64,000 nucleotides of DNA from contig CAWUFC020000001.1 in assembly GCA_963921335.3 (NCBI GenBank), positions 2,418,001 through 2,482,000 of the forward strand. The letters are read 5' to 3'. This document shows, in pieces, positions 34,436-43,184 of this stretch. The stretch's first letter is position 1. Every line of letters starts with the position of its first letter. The notes beneath the pieces were generated by a model. That model was not told the DNA's origin, made no database searches, and saw nothing but the letters and a program-made list of their open reading frames with translations. A program made the translations under genes and the position numbers. Origin of the DNA: CAWUFC02 sp963921335. GTDB lineage: Bacteria > Pseudomonadota > Gammaproteobacteria > Pseudomonadales > Halieaceae.

Positions 34436-35557
34436 CTAAAGGCGCTTGAGAATAATGGAGCCGATGCTGTAGCCGGCACCGAAGGAGCAAAGTACACCGA
34501 CTTCTCCCGCTTTGAAGTCATCGCGGTGCTTGTGAAAAGCTATCACTGAACCCGCAGAGCTGGTATTGGCGTACTCATCGAGGATAGTCGGTGCCTCATC
34601 CTCGGTTGCCTCTCGGCCCATTACTCGCTTGCCAATGAGCTGGTTCATGCTCAGGTTGGCCTGGTGCAGCCACATGCGCCGGATGTCCTGGCCGGTCAGG
34701 TCAAGGCTGCCAAGGTGATCGACAATCTGCTCTGCCACCATGGGGCAAACTTCCTTGAATACTTTGCGGCCGTTCTGCACAAACAGCTTGTCTGCCTCGC
34801 CAACACCGCTTTCGTCACCCCGGTTCAGGAAACCGAAGTTGTTACGAATGTTGTTGGAGAAGGCCGTTTGCAGCCGGCTGCCGAGGATTTGCCACTGCTG
34901 GTCTGAGGTGGCTGTCTCCTGCCGTTCCACCACGATCGCTGTGCAGACGTCACCGAAAATAAAGTGAGCGTCCCGGTCCCTGAAGTTCAGGTGCCCGCTA
35001 CAGATCTCAGGATTCACCACCAGCACGCAGCGCGCGCTGCCATTGGCGATAGCGTCACGCGCCGCCTGTATTCCAAAGGCGGCAGAGGAGCAGGCCACGT
35101 TCATGTCGTAGCCCCAACCCTGAATGCCCAGCGCATCCTGGATTTCTACCGCCATGGCGGGGTAGGCGCGCTGCATGTTGGAACAGGCTACCAATACGGC
35201 GTCGATGTCATCGGCGGTTTTGCCCGCCATGGCCATGGCTTCGCGGGAGGCGGTGACGCCCATTTCACACTGGAGGGACGGTTCTTCATTGGAGCGTTCC
35301 GCAATGCGGGGCACCATGCGTTCGGGATCGAGAATGCCGGCTTTGTCGATGACATAGCGGCTCTTGATGCCAGAGGCTTTCTCTATGAATTCAACCGAGG
35401 AGTGATCCTGCGCTGTCAGTTCGCCTGCGGCGATGGCCGCAGCGTTTTCAGCATTATAAAGATCTGCCCATGCATTGAAGGACTCGACCAGCTCAGCGTT
35501 GGAAATGGACTGCTCAGGGGTGAACAGTCCGGTTCCGCTGATGACAATGTCGGTCAT
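34436..35557 (-). CDS. Beta-ketodecanoyl-ACP synthase (FabH-like, PA3286 type)
   Basis: A 373-residue condensing enzyme longer than ordinary FabH. From memory it closely resembles the P. aeruginosa protein PA3286, which condenses octanoyl-CoA with malonyl-ACP and so diverts beta-oxidation products into fatty acid synthesis. Catalytic triad visible: Cys156 in NVACSSAAFG, His in WLHQANLSMN, Asn in YANTSSAGS. The family N terminus VISGTGLFTPEQSISN and the insert EFIEKASGIKSRYV are present. It directly abuts gltA, with no base between the gltA stop and its ATG, so the two are one transcript. Confidence 0.9.
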   Translation of the reverse strand: MTDIVISGTGLFTPEQSISNAELVESFNAWADLYNAENAAAIAAGELTAQDHSSVEFIEKASGIKSRYVIDKAGILDPERMVPRIAERSNEEPSLQCEMGVTASREAMAMAGKTADDIDAVLVACSNMQRAYPAMAVEIQDALGIQGWGYDMNVACSSAAFGIQAARDAIANGSARCVLVVNPEICSGHLNFRDRDAHFIFGDVCTAIVVERQETATSDQQWQILGSRLQTAFSNNIRNNFGFLNRGDESGVGEADKLFVQNGRKVFKEVCPMVAEQIVDHLGSLDLTGQDIRRMWLHQANLSMNQLIGKRVMGREATEDEAPTILDEYANTSSAGSVIAFHKHRDDFKAGEVGVLCSFGAGYSIGSIILKRL

Positions 35558-36847
35558 TTAGCGCTTGTCTACTGGTACGTAGTCGCGCTGGGTGTGACCC
35601 GTATACAGCTGGCGCGGGCGGCCGATGCGATAGCTGCCGCTGATCATTTCATGCCAGTGGGCAATCCAGCCGACCGTGCGGCCCACCGCAAAAATCACCG
35701 TGAACATGCTGGTGGGAATACCGATGGCCTTGAGGATGATGCCGGAATAGAAGTCCACATTGGGGTAGAGCTTCTTCTCGATGAAGTATTCGTCTTCCAG
35801 GGCAATTTCTTCCAAGCGCTTGGCAATGGCCAGCAGCGGATCGTTCTCGATGCCCAGCTCCGCCAGTACTTCGTCTGCTGCTTCTTTCATCACCTTGGCG
35901 CGAGGGTCGAAGTTCTTGTAAACGCGGTGGCCAAAGCCCATCAGGCGGAAGGGGTCTTCTTTGTCCTTGGCGCGGGCCACGAACTCATCGATACGGCTGA
36001 CATCGCCAATTTCTTCCAGCATGTTCAGAACCGCCTCGTTGGCGCCACCGTGGGAGGGGCCCCACAGGGCGGCAATGCCCGCTGCGATACAGGCGAAGGG
36101 ATTCGCGCCGGAAGAGCCGGTCAGGCGTACCGTGGACGTGGATGCGTTTTGCTCATGGTCGGCGTGCAGCAGGAAGATACGGTCCATGGCACGGGCCAGA
36201 ACCGGGCTGACATTGCTTTCTTCGCACGGGGTACCAAACATCATGTGCAGGAAGTTCTCTGCGTAGCCCAGGTTGTTGTCCGGGTACATAAAGGGCTGGC
36301 CGATAGAGAATTTGTAGCTCATGGCTGCCAGAGTCGGCATTTTAGCAATCAGGCGGAATGCAGCGATCTGGCGATGACGTTCGTCGGAGATGTCCAAAGA
36401 ATCGTGATAAAAAGCGGACAGGGCACCTACAACGCCACACAGGATGGCCATGGGGTGGGCGTCGCGGCGGAAACCGTGGAAGAAAGAAGTGAGCTGGTCG
36501 TGGACCATGGTGTGGTAGCGCACGGTGTTCTCAAACTCGGCCTTTTTCTCGGCAGAGGGCAGCTCTCCGTAGAGCAGCAGGTAGCAGACTTCCAGATAAT
36601 CCGAATGCTCGGCCAGTTGCTCGATGGGGTAGCCGCGGTGCAGTAGAACACCTTTTCCACCGTCAATATAGGTAATTTGGGACTCGCAGGCCGCTGTAGA
36701 AACAAACCCGGGGTCGTAAGTAAACATGCCCTTGCCGGTGAGGCTGCCTACATCGATTACGTCTGGGCCGATGCTGCCGCTGTATATGGGCAATTCAATC
36801 GACTCGTCAATGCCATCGATGTTTAGGGATGCTTTTTTGTCGCTCAT
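35558..36847 (-). CDS. gltA: Citrate synthase (type II)
   Basis: Condenses acetyl-CoA and oxaloacetate, the entry step of the TCA cycle. The 429-residue length and the N-terminal domain (about 1-50) indicate the hexameric, NADH-regulated Gram-negative type. Active-site segments: LHADHEQNASTSTVRL, WGPSHGGANEAVL, MGFGHRVYKNFDPRA and PNVDFYSG. The start at 36847 (MSDKK) has AGGA upstream; an earlier in-frame start is less likely. Divergent from sdhC; its own promoter lies at 36883-36910. Confidence 0.97.
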   Translation of the reverse strand: MSDKKASLNIDGIDESIELPIYSGSIGPDVIDVGSLTGKGMFTYDPGFVSTAACESQITYIDGGKGVLLHRGYPIEQLAEHSDYLEVCYLLLYGELPSAEKKAEFENTVRYHTMVHDQLTSFFHGFRRDAHPMAILCGVVGALSAFYHDSLDISDERHRQIAAFRLIAKMPTLAAMSYKFSIGQPFMYPDNNLGYAENFLHMMFGTPCEESNVSPVLARAMDRIFLLHADHEQNASTSTVRLTGSSGANPFACIAAGIAALWGPSHGGANEAVLNMLEEIGDVSRIDEFVARAKDKEDPFRLMGFGHRVYKNFDPRAKVMKEAADEVLAELGIENDPLLAIAKRLEEIALEDEYFIEKKLYPNVDFYSGIILKAIGIPTSMFTVIFAVGRTVGWIAHWHEMISGSYRIGRPRQLYTGHTQRDYVPVDKR

Positions 36848-36882
36848 AGGGGGTCCTGCGTTGTACACATTCGGGGGGCTCA

Positions 36883-36910
36883 ACTATAGAGTTTCAGGCG
36901 CTGATGTCAA
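36883..36910 (-). promoter_or_regulatory. Predicted sigma70 promoter for gltA
   Basis: Read on the minus strand: a perfect -35 TTGACA (36905-36910) and a -10 TATAGT (36883-36888), 16 bases apart. It points to gltA, whose start is about 36 bases further. Its -35 box touches the -35 box of the sdh promoter. Confidence 0.7.
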
Positions 36911-36939
36911 TTGTATTTGACCCGCGAACTGCCTATAAT
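36911..36939 (+). promoter_or_regulatory. Predicted sigma70 promoter for sdhCDAB-suc
   Basis: A -35 box TTGTAT (36911-36916) and a perfect -10 TATAAT (36934-36939) with 17 bases between. It would give a 5' leader of about 100 bases before sdhC, long enough for post-transcriptional control. The -35 boxes of this and the gltA promoter are directly back to back. Confidence 0.65.
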
Positions 36940-37044
36940 TCCGGCCGGTCTGAGGGGGGCTGCTGGTTTCCCGAACTGACTCATTGATCTCACCCAAATG
37001 AACAACCCGGTCGCCTGTGTGCGGCCTCTGACGGTGTAAATACT

Positions 37045-37419
37045 GTGAATGACAATCGACCCGTAAATCTGGACCTGGGGACCATTAAGCTTCCCTTGCC
37101 AGCCCTTGTTTCTATTACTACGCGTGTTACCGGCGTGGCGCTGTTTGTAGCGACCGGTATTCTGCTCTATCTGCTTGACGGCAGCCTGGCCAGCGAGGCC
37201 AGCTTTAATGAGACTCGCGAATTGCTTGGTTCAGGTTTTGCCAAGCTCGTGATCTTTGCCATCGTAGCTGCGCTGATCTATCACGCCGCGGCGGGTGTAA
37301 AACATATCGTGAATGACCTCGGTATGGGTGAAACCCTCGAGGGTGGCATTCTGGGTTCCAAAATCACCATCGCTGTGTCTGTGGTGCTCATCATTCTTGC
37401 GGGGTTGTGGATATGGTAA
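37045..37419 (+). CDS. sdhC: Succinate dehydrogenase cytochrome b556 subunit
   Basis: Membrane anchor of complex II. 124 residues, three membrane helices, the N-terminal quinone-site pattern SITTRVTGVALF and the heme-ligand histidine in GVKHIVNDLG (compare GIRHMMMDFG of E. coli). It starts at GTG with only a weak ribosome site. It overlaps sdhD by 7 bases. Confidence 0.95.
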   Translation: MNDNRPVNLDLGTIKLPLPALVSITTRVTGVALFVATGILLYLLDGSLASEASFNETRELLGSGFAKLVIFAIVAALIYHAAAGVKHIVNDLGMGETLEGGILGSKITIAVSVVLIILAGLWIW

Positions 37420-37781
37420 CTGCTGTCACTAATTTCGGCCGCTCTGGTCTTTCGGACTGGCTGGTTCAACGTGTAGGCGGCGTCATACTGCTGGCGTGGT
37501 TCCTGTTTGTAGGCGGTTTGTTGATTGCCAACCCGGAGATCAGCTACGGCGAATGGAAGGCGATTTTTGAAGCCACCTGGGTGCGGATTTTCACCCTGGC
37601 GGCGATCCTGTCACTGGCCGCTCATGCCTGGATCGGCCTCTGGTGCACCCTGACCGACTACGTCACCACCCGCATGATGGGCCCAAGCGCCAATATGGTG
37701 CGTGGCGTGCTGGTACTGTTGTGTATAGCTGCTCTTTTCACCTACGTGGTGTGGGGCATTCAAATTATCTGGGGAAGTTAA
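37413..37781 (+). CDS. sdhD: Succinate dehydrogenase membrane anchor subunit
   Basis: Second membrane anchor of complex II, 122 residues, three helices. The segment HAWIGLWCTLTDYV carries the second heme-ligand His and the quinone-site Asp-Tyr pair known from E. coli SdhD. ATG at 37413 is preferred over the GTG two codons earlier. Starts inside sdhC and ends three bases before sdhA. Confidence 0.94.
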   Translation: MVTAVTNFGRSGLSDWLVQRVGGVILLAWFLFVGGLLIANPEISYGEWKAIFEATWVRIFTLAAILSLAAHAWIGLWCTLTDYVTTRMMGPSANMVRGVLVLLCIAALFTYVVWGIQIIWGS

Positions 37782-37784
37782 GAG

Positions 37785-39557
37785 ATGTCTGGAATTCGTA
37801 CCATTAGCTTTGATGGCGTTATCGTCGGTGGCGGCGGTGCTGGCATGCGCGCAGCCCTGCAGCTGGCTCAGTCGGGCTACAAGACCGCGGTTATTACCAA
37901 GGTTTTCCCCACCCGTTCTCACACGGTATCCGCCCAGGGCGGTATCACCTGTGCCATTGCCAGTGTAGATCCCAACGATGACTGGCGCTGGCACATGTAC
38001 GACACCGTTAAGGGCTCCGACTACATCGGTGACCAAGACGCCATCGAGTACATGTGCTCGGTAGGCCCCGAGGCCATTTTTGAGCTGGAGCACATGGGTT
38101 TGCCATTCTCCCGCACCGAAGAGGGCCGCATCTACCAGCGTCCATTCGGCGGGCAGTCCAAGAACTTTGGTGAGGGCGGGCAGGCTGCACGTACCTGTGC
38201 TGCGGCAGATAGAACCGGTCACGCGCTTCTGCATACGCTGTATCAGAACAACGTCAAGAACAACACGGTGTTCTTCAACGAGTGGTTTGCTGTCGACCTG
38301 GTTAAGAACCAGGACGGTGCGGTGACTGGTGTCATCGCGATTTGCATGGAAACCGGCGAAACCGTCTATGTGAAGTCAAAAGCGACCGTATTCGCCACCG
38401 GTGGAGCGGGGCGTATCTATGCCTCAACCACCAATGCCCACATTAATACGGGCGACGGTGTTGGCATGGCGCTGCGCGCCGGCGTACCGGTTCAGGACAT
38501 GGAAATGTGGCAGTTCCATCCCACTGGCATTCATGGTGCTGGCACCCTGGTCACAGAGGGTTGTCGCGGAGAAGGTGGCTACCTGATCAACAAGGATGGC
38601 GAGCGCTTTATGGAGCGTTATGCGCCCAACGCGAAGGACCTCGCTGGTCGTGACGTGGTCGCACGCTCAATGGTTCTCGAAATTCTCGAGGGTCGCGGTT
38701 GTGGCCCCGAGGGTGACCACGTGTTCCTGAAGCTCGATCACCTGGGTGAAGAGGTTCTGGAGAGCCGTCTGCCCGGCATATGTGAGCTCTCGCGCACCTT
38801 TGCTCACGCTGACCCGGTGAAAGAGTCCATTCCGGTTGTGCCCACCTGTCACTACATGATGGGCGGCATCCCTACTAACGTTCACGGCCAGGCGCTGACC
38901 CAGGACGCGGATGGCAATGATGTGGTCGTTCCCGGACTGTATGCCTGCGGCGAGATTGCCTGTGTGTCGGTGCATGGTGCCAACCGTTTGGGCGGTAACT
39001 CACTGCTCGACCTGGTGGTCTTTGGTCGTGCTTCTGGCCTGTTTATCGAAGACGCCCTGCGTACGGGTATTGAGCTGCGCGAGTCGAGTCAAACCGACCT
39101 TGATCAGGCCATGGAGCGCCTGAACCGCGTCAACGCTTCTACCGACGGTGAAAACGTGGCTGCACTGCGCAAAGAGCTGCAAAACGTCATGCAGAATCAC
39201 TTCGGTGTATTCCGTAAAGGCGAGTTCATGCAGGAAGGCATTAAAAAGCTCGAAGACCTGCGCCCGCGTATTGAGAATGCGCACCTGGCGGACAAGAGCG
39301 ATGCCTTCAACACTGCGCGTATCGAGCTTCTGGAACTGCAAAACCTGCTGGAAGTGGCGGAATCCACTGCCATCCCCGCAGAAGCACGTGATGAAAGCCG
39401 CGGCGCGCACGCCCGCGAGGATTTCCAGGAACGCGATGATGAAAACTGGCTGTGTCACTCCATGTATTTCCCCGAAGACAAGCGGGTGGGCAAACGTGGC
39501 GTGAACTTTGAGCCAAAAACCGTTGATACCTTCCAGCCGAAAGCCCGGACTTACTAA
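37785..39557 (+). CDS. sdhA: Succinate dehydrogenase flavoprotein subunit
   Basis: Catalytic subunit of complex II that oxidises succinate to fumarate. 590 residues, normal length. FAD-binding GGGGAGMRAALQLA at the N terminus, the covalent FAD histidine in RSHTVSAQGG, the active-site segments GAGTLVTEGCRGEGGYL and PTCHYMMGGIPTN, and HGANRLGGNSLLDLVVFGR. Arginine and histidine catalytic residues are all in place. Six bases between an AAGAG element and the previous stop couple it to sdhD. Confidence 0.97.
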   Translation: MSGIRTISFDGVIVGGGGAGMRAALQLAQSGYKTAVITKVFPTRSHTVSAQGGITCAIASVDPNDDWRWHMYDTVKGSDYIGDQDAIEYMCSVGPEAIFELEHMGLPFSRTEEGRIYQRPFGGQSKNFGEGGQAARTCAAADRTGHALLHTLYQNNVKNNTVFFNEWFAVDLVKNQDGAVTGVIAICMETGETVYVKSKATVFATGGAGRIYASTTNAHINTGDGVGMALRAGVPVQDMEMWQFHPTGIHGAGTLVTEGCRGEGGYLINKDGERFMERYAPNAKDLAGRDVVARSMVLEILEGRGCGPEGDHVFLKLDHLGEEVLESRLPGICELSRTFAHADPVKESIPVVPTCHYMMGGIPTNVHGQALTQDADGNDVVVPGLYACGEIACVSVHGANRLGGNSLLDLVVFGRASGLFIEDALRTGIELRESSQTDLDQAMERLNRVNASTDGENVAALRKELQNVMQNHFGVFRKGEFMQEGIKKLEDLRPRIENAHLADKSDAFNTARIELLELQNLLEVAESTAIPAEARDESRGAHAREDFQERDDENWLCHSMYFPEDKRVGKRGVNFEPKTVDTFQPKARTY

Positions 39558-39571
39558 GGGGAGCCACCGAG

Positions 39572-40276
39572 ATGTTGCAAGTCAGTATTTACCGCTACAA
39601 CCCGGAAACGGACAGCGAACCGTATATGCAGGACCTTGAAGTCGATACCGGCGGCAAAGACCTGATGGTGTTGGATGTTCTGGAGCTGATTAAGGCTGAA
39701 GACCCTTCTGTGACCTACCGACGCTCCTGTCGTGAAGGTGTTTGCGGCTCCGACGGTCTGAACATTAACGGCAAAAACAGCCTGGCCTGTATTACGCCTC
39801 TGTCAGAGACTGTTAAGAACAACAAGCTGGTCGTTCGCCCGCTGCCCGGTCTGCCCGTGGTACGCGATCTGGTTGTGGACATGAGCCTTTTTTACCAGCA
39901 GTACGAAAAGATTGATCCGTTCCTGCAGAACAATACGCCGGCCCCGGCCATTGAGCGTTTGCAGACGCCCGAGGATCGCGCCAAGCTGGATGGCCTGTAC
40001 GAGTGCATTCTGTGTGCCTGCTGCTCTACCAGTTGCCCTTCCTTCTGGTGGAACCCCGATCGCTTTATCGGTCCCGCCGGTTTGCTGCAGTCATACCGCT
40101 TCCTTGCTGATAGTAGGGACACCGCGACTGAAGAGCGCCTGGCCAAGTTGGACGATCCTTTCAGCGTATTTCGTTGCCACGGCATCCAGAACTGTGTCTC
40201 CGTATGCCCGAAGGGGTTGAACCCCACCAAGGCTATTGGACACATCCGCAACATGCTGCTGACGCGCGCCACCTGA
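39572..40276 (+). CDS. sdhB: Succinate dehydrogenase iron-sulfur subunit
   Basis: Electron-transfer subunit of complex II, 234 residues. Three cluster sites are visible: [2Fe-2S] ligands in SCREGVCGSDGLNINGKNSLAC, [4Fe-4S] in CILCACCSTSCP and [3Fe-4S] in CHGIQNCVSVCPKGLNPTKAI. GGGGAG precedes the ATG by about 9 bases. Followed after 58 bases by sucA with no terminator, so the sdh and suc genes probably form one transcript, as in E. coli. Confidence 0.97.
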   Translation: MLQVSIYRYNPETDSEPYMQDLEVDTGGKDLMVLDVLELIKAEDPSVTYRRSCREGVCGSDGLNINGKNSLACITPLSETVKNNKLVVRPLPGLPVVRDLVVDMSLFYQQYEKIDPFLQNNTPAPAIERLQTPEDRAKLDGLYECILCACCSTSCPSFWWNPDRFIGPAGLLQSYRFLADSRDTATEERLAKLDDPFSVFRCHGIQNCVSVCPKGLNPTKAIGHIRNMLLTRAT

Positions 40277-40334
40277 TTTTGTGCCAAACTTGAGCTTGTA
40301 CCCCCAATTCACCTGACCTGAAAGCGGTAGGGCA

Positions 40335-43184
40335 ATGCAAGAAAGCAGTATGGAGCTTCTTTGGAGTAGCTCCCATATCTATGGTGGTAACGCCACCTAC
40401 GTTGAGGACCTCTACGAGGTCTATTTGATGGATCCCAATGCCGTGCCTGAAGAGTGGCGCGGCTACTTTGACAGTTTGCCTCGTGTGAACGGCAACAGCC
40501 TGCAGGATGTGCCGCATTCTACGGTGCGCGAGCGTTTTGCACAGATCAGCAAGATGCGTGTACGCACCGAGGCAACTGTTCAGGCGGACAGCCAGGCCAC
40601 CGAATACGAGCGCAAACAGGTTCGCGTGGTGCAGCTGATCTCGGCATACCGCCAGCGGGGCCATCAAAAAGCCAATCTCGACCCCCTGGGCCTTGCTGAA
40701 CGCCAGCATGTGGCCGACCTTGATCTCAATTTTCATGAGCTCTCGACAGCGGACTTTGACACGGTGTTCCAGACCGGCAGCCTGCACATCGGCAAAGCCG
40801 ATGCCACGCTTGGCGAGATTCACGATGCGCTGGAGCGCACCTACTGTAAATCGGTCGGTGCCGAGTTTGTGCACATCACCTCTACCGAGGAGCGCCACTG
40901 GGTCATGCAGCGCATGGAGAGTGTGCGCTCCGCCCCCGACTTTGGCGCCGATATCCAGAAAACCCTGCTGCGTCGCCTGATCAAGGCAGAGGGTCTTGAG
41001 AAATCATTGGGCTCCAAGTACCCGGGTACCAAACGCTTTGGCCTGGAGGGTGGCGAATCCATGATTCCCATGCTCTATGAAATGGTGCAGCGTTTTGGCG
41101 GCTATGGCGCAAAGGAAATTGTCATCGGTATGGCCCACCGTGGCCGTCTCAATGTACTGGTCAACGTGTTTGGCAAGAAGCCTTCGGACCTGTTCGATGA
41201 GTTTGAGGGCAAGGCCACCTACGAGAGTTCCGGTGATGTGAAGTATCACCAGGGTTTCTCCTCAAATGTGATGACGCCGGGAGGCGAGTGTCACCTGGCG
41301 CTGGCTTTTAACCCCTCACATCTGGAGATCGTCTCGCCCGTGGTTGAAGGGTCTGTGCGTGCACGCCAGGACCGTCGCCTCGATTCACTGGGCAATACCG
41401 TGGTGCCGATTGTGGTGCACGGGGATGCCGCCTTTGCCGGTCAGGGCGTGGTCATGGAAACCTTCCAGATGTCCCAGACCCGGGGCTATCGCACTGGTGG
41501 CACGGTGCATATCGTACTCAATAACCAGGTCGGCTTTACCACCTCACGCCGCGCCGATGCGCGTTCAACCGAGTACTGCACCGATATCGCCAAAATGGTG
41601 CAAGCGCCGATTTTCCATGTGAACGCCGACGACCCTGAAGCGGTGTTGTTTGTGACCCAGTTGGCGGTCGACTACCGCAATGAGTTTGCCAAAGACGTGG
41701 TGATCGACCTGGTGTGTTACCGCCGTCGCGGCCACAACGAGGCGGATGAGCCCTCGGTCACCCAGCCCCTGATGTACCAGAAGATCAAGAGCCATCCGAC
41801 AACCCGCGACCTGTACGCTGAAAAACTGATCGCGGCTGGTGTGGTCAGTAAAGACGAAGACACTTTCCTGGTTGATAGCTTCCGGGATTCACTGGACCGC
41901 GACGAGCCGCTGGTGAGTAGCCTGGTGTCTGAACCCAACAAGGAAATGTTTGTCGACTGGACGCCTTACCTTGGGCATGACTGGGATACGCCCGGTGAAA
42001 CCGCGATTCAGCTGGCTGAGATTCAGCGTCTGGGCAAACACATGAACGAAGCCCCGGATGGCTTTCCCATACAGCGTCAGGTCAACAAGATTCTAGAAGA
42101 CCGACGCAAGATGGCTGCCGGTGCGCTGGAGGTCAATTGGGGTTTCGCTGAAACCCTGGCCTATGCCACGTTGCTGCGCGAGGGTTACCCGATACGGCTC
42201 ACCGGGCAAGACGTAGGGCGAGGCACCTTCTCTCACCGCCACGCAGTGCTGCACAACCAGAAAGACGGCAGCATCCACATACCGCTGCAGAAAATCCATC
42301 CCGAACAGCCTGATTTTGAGATCTACGATTCACTGCTCTCGGAAGAGGCGGTGCTGGCGTTTGAATACGGCTACGCCACCACCTCGCCAACCGGGCTGGT
42401 GATCTGGGAAGCGCAATTCGGTGACTTTGCCAATGGCGCCCAGGTGGTGATTGATCAGTTCATTACCAGTGGGGAACACAAGTGGAGTCGTGTCTGTGGT
42501 TTGACCCTGCTGTTGCCTCATGGCTACGAGGGGCAGGGACCGGAGCACTCGTCCGCGAGACTGGAGCGCTTCCTGCAGCTGTGTGCCGAGCACAATGTGC
42601 AGGTGTGTGTGCCCACGACACCGGCCCAGGTCTTTCACATGTTGCGGCGCCAGGCCATCCGCCCACTGCGCCGGCCGCTGATCGTGATGTCGCCGAAGAG
42701 CCTGCTGAGGCATAAAGAAGCGATCTCAACGCTGGATGAACTGGCCGATGGCGAGTTCCAGAATGTCATTGGTGAAACTGATGACCTGGATCCACAGAAG
42801 GTGCGCAGTGCCGTGCTGTGTTCGGGTAAGGTGTTTTACGATTTGCGCGCGACCCGGCGCGAGCGCGGCATCGATGATGTTGCAATTATCCGGATGGAAC
42901 AGCTCTACCCATTTCCTGAGCAGGAGCTGCTTAGCGAGCTGCAGCGCTACCCGAACCTGGTGGACGCCACCTGGTGCCAGGAAGAACCCATGAACCAGGG
43001 TGCCTGGTACTCAAGCCAGCACCATATGCGGCGAGTGGTTCACAAACACAAAGACGATATTTACCTGCGCTATTCCGGTCGTGACGCGTCAGCGGCGCCG
43101 GCAGCAGGCTATATGGCCCTGCACCTGGAACAGCAGGAAGCATTTATCAACCAGGCCCTGGAGTACGGAAATCATGGCAATTGA
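40335..43184 (+). CDS. sucA: 2-oxoglutarate dehydrogenase E1 component
   Basis: Thiamine-diphosphate E1 of the 2-oxoglutarate dehydrogenase complex. 949 residues, normal length. The N-terminal helix region includes LYEVYLMDPNAVPEEWRGYF; the TPP site and activity segments include HRGRLNVLVNV, GDAAFAGQGVVMET, NNQVGFTT, and RRGHNEADEP. AGGG lies a few bases before the ATG. The C-terminal end overlaps sucB by 11 bases. Confidence 0.97.
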   Translation: MQESSMELLWSSSHIYGGNATYVEDLYEVYLMDPNAVPEEWRGYFDSLPRVNGNSLQDVPHSTVRERFAQISKMRVRTEATVQADSQATEYERKQVRVVQLISAYRQRGHQKANLDPLGLAERQHVADLDLNFHELSTADFDTVFQTGSLHIGKADATLGEIHDALERTYCKSVGAEFVHITSTEERHWVMQRMESVRSAPDFGADIQKTLLRRLIKAEGLEKSLGSKYPGTKRFGLEGGESMIPMLYEMVQRFGGYGAKEIVIGMAHRGRLNVLVNVFGKKPSDLFDEFEGKATYESSGDVKYHQGFSSNVMTPGGECHLALAFNPSHLEIVSPVVEGSVRARQDRRLDSLGNTVVPIVVHGDAAFAGQGVVMETFQMSQTRGYRTGGTVHIVLNNQVGFTTSRRADARSTEYCTDIAKMVQAPIFHVNADDPEAVLFVTQLAVDYRNEFAKDVVIDLVCYRRRGHNEADEPSVTQPLMYQKIKSHPTTRDLYAEKLIAAGVVSKDEDTFLVDSFRDSLDRDEPLVSSLVSEPNKEMFVDWTPYLGHDWDTPGETAIQLAEIQRLGKHMNEAPDGFPIQRQVNKILEDRRKMAAGALEVNWGFAETLAYATLLREGYPIRLTGQDVGRGTFSHRHAVLHNQKDGSIHIPLQKIHPEQPDFEIYDSLLSEEAVLAFEYGYATTSPTGLVIWEAQFGDFANGAQVVIDQFITSGEHKWSRVCGLTLLLPHGYEGQGPEHSSARLERFLQLCAEHNVQVCVPTTPAQVFHMLRRQAIRPLRRPLIVMSPKSLLRHKEAISTLDELADGEFQNVIGETDDLDPQKVRSAVLCSGKVFYDLRATRRERGIDDVAIIRMEQLYPFPEQELLSELQRYPNLVDATWCQEEPMNQGAWYSSQHHMRRVVHKHKDDIYLRYSGRDASAAPAAGYMALHLEQQEAFINQALEYGNHGN

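Noticed and set aside
34964..36646. A 560-residue open frame on the plus strand opposite the fabH-like gene and gltA
   Set aside because: It runs antisense over two clearly conserved genes, has no ribosome site or recognisable motif, and is explained by the codon bias of those genes.
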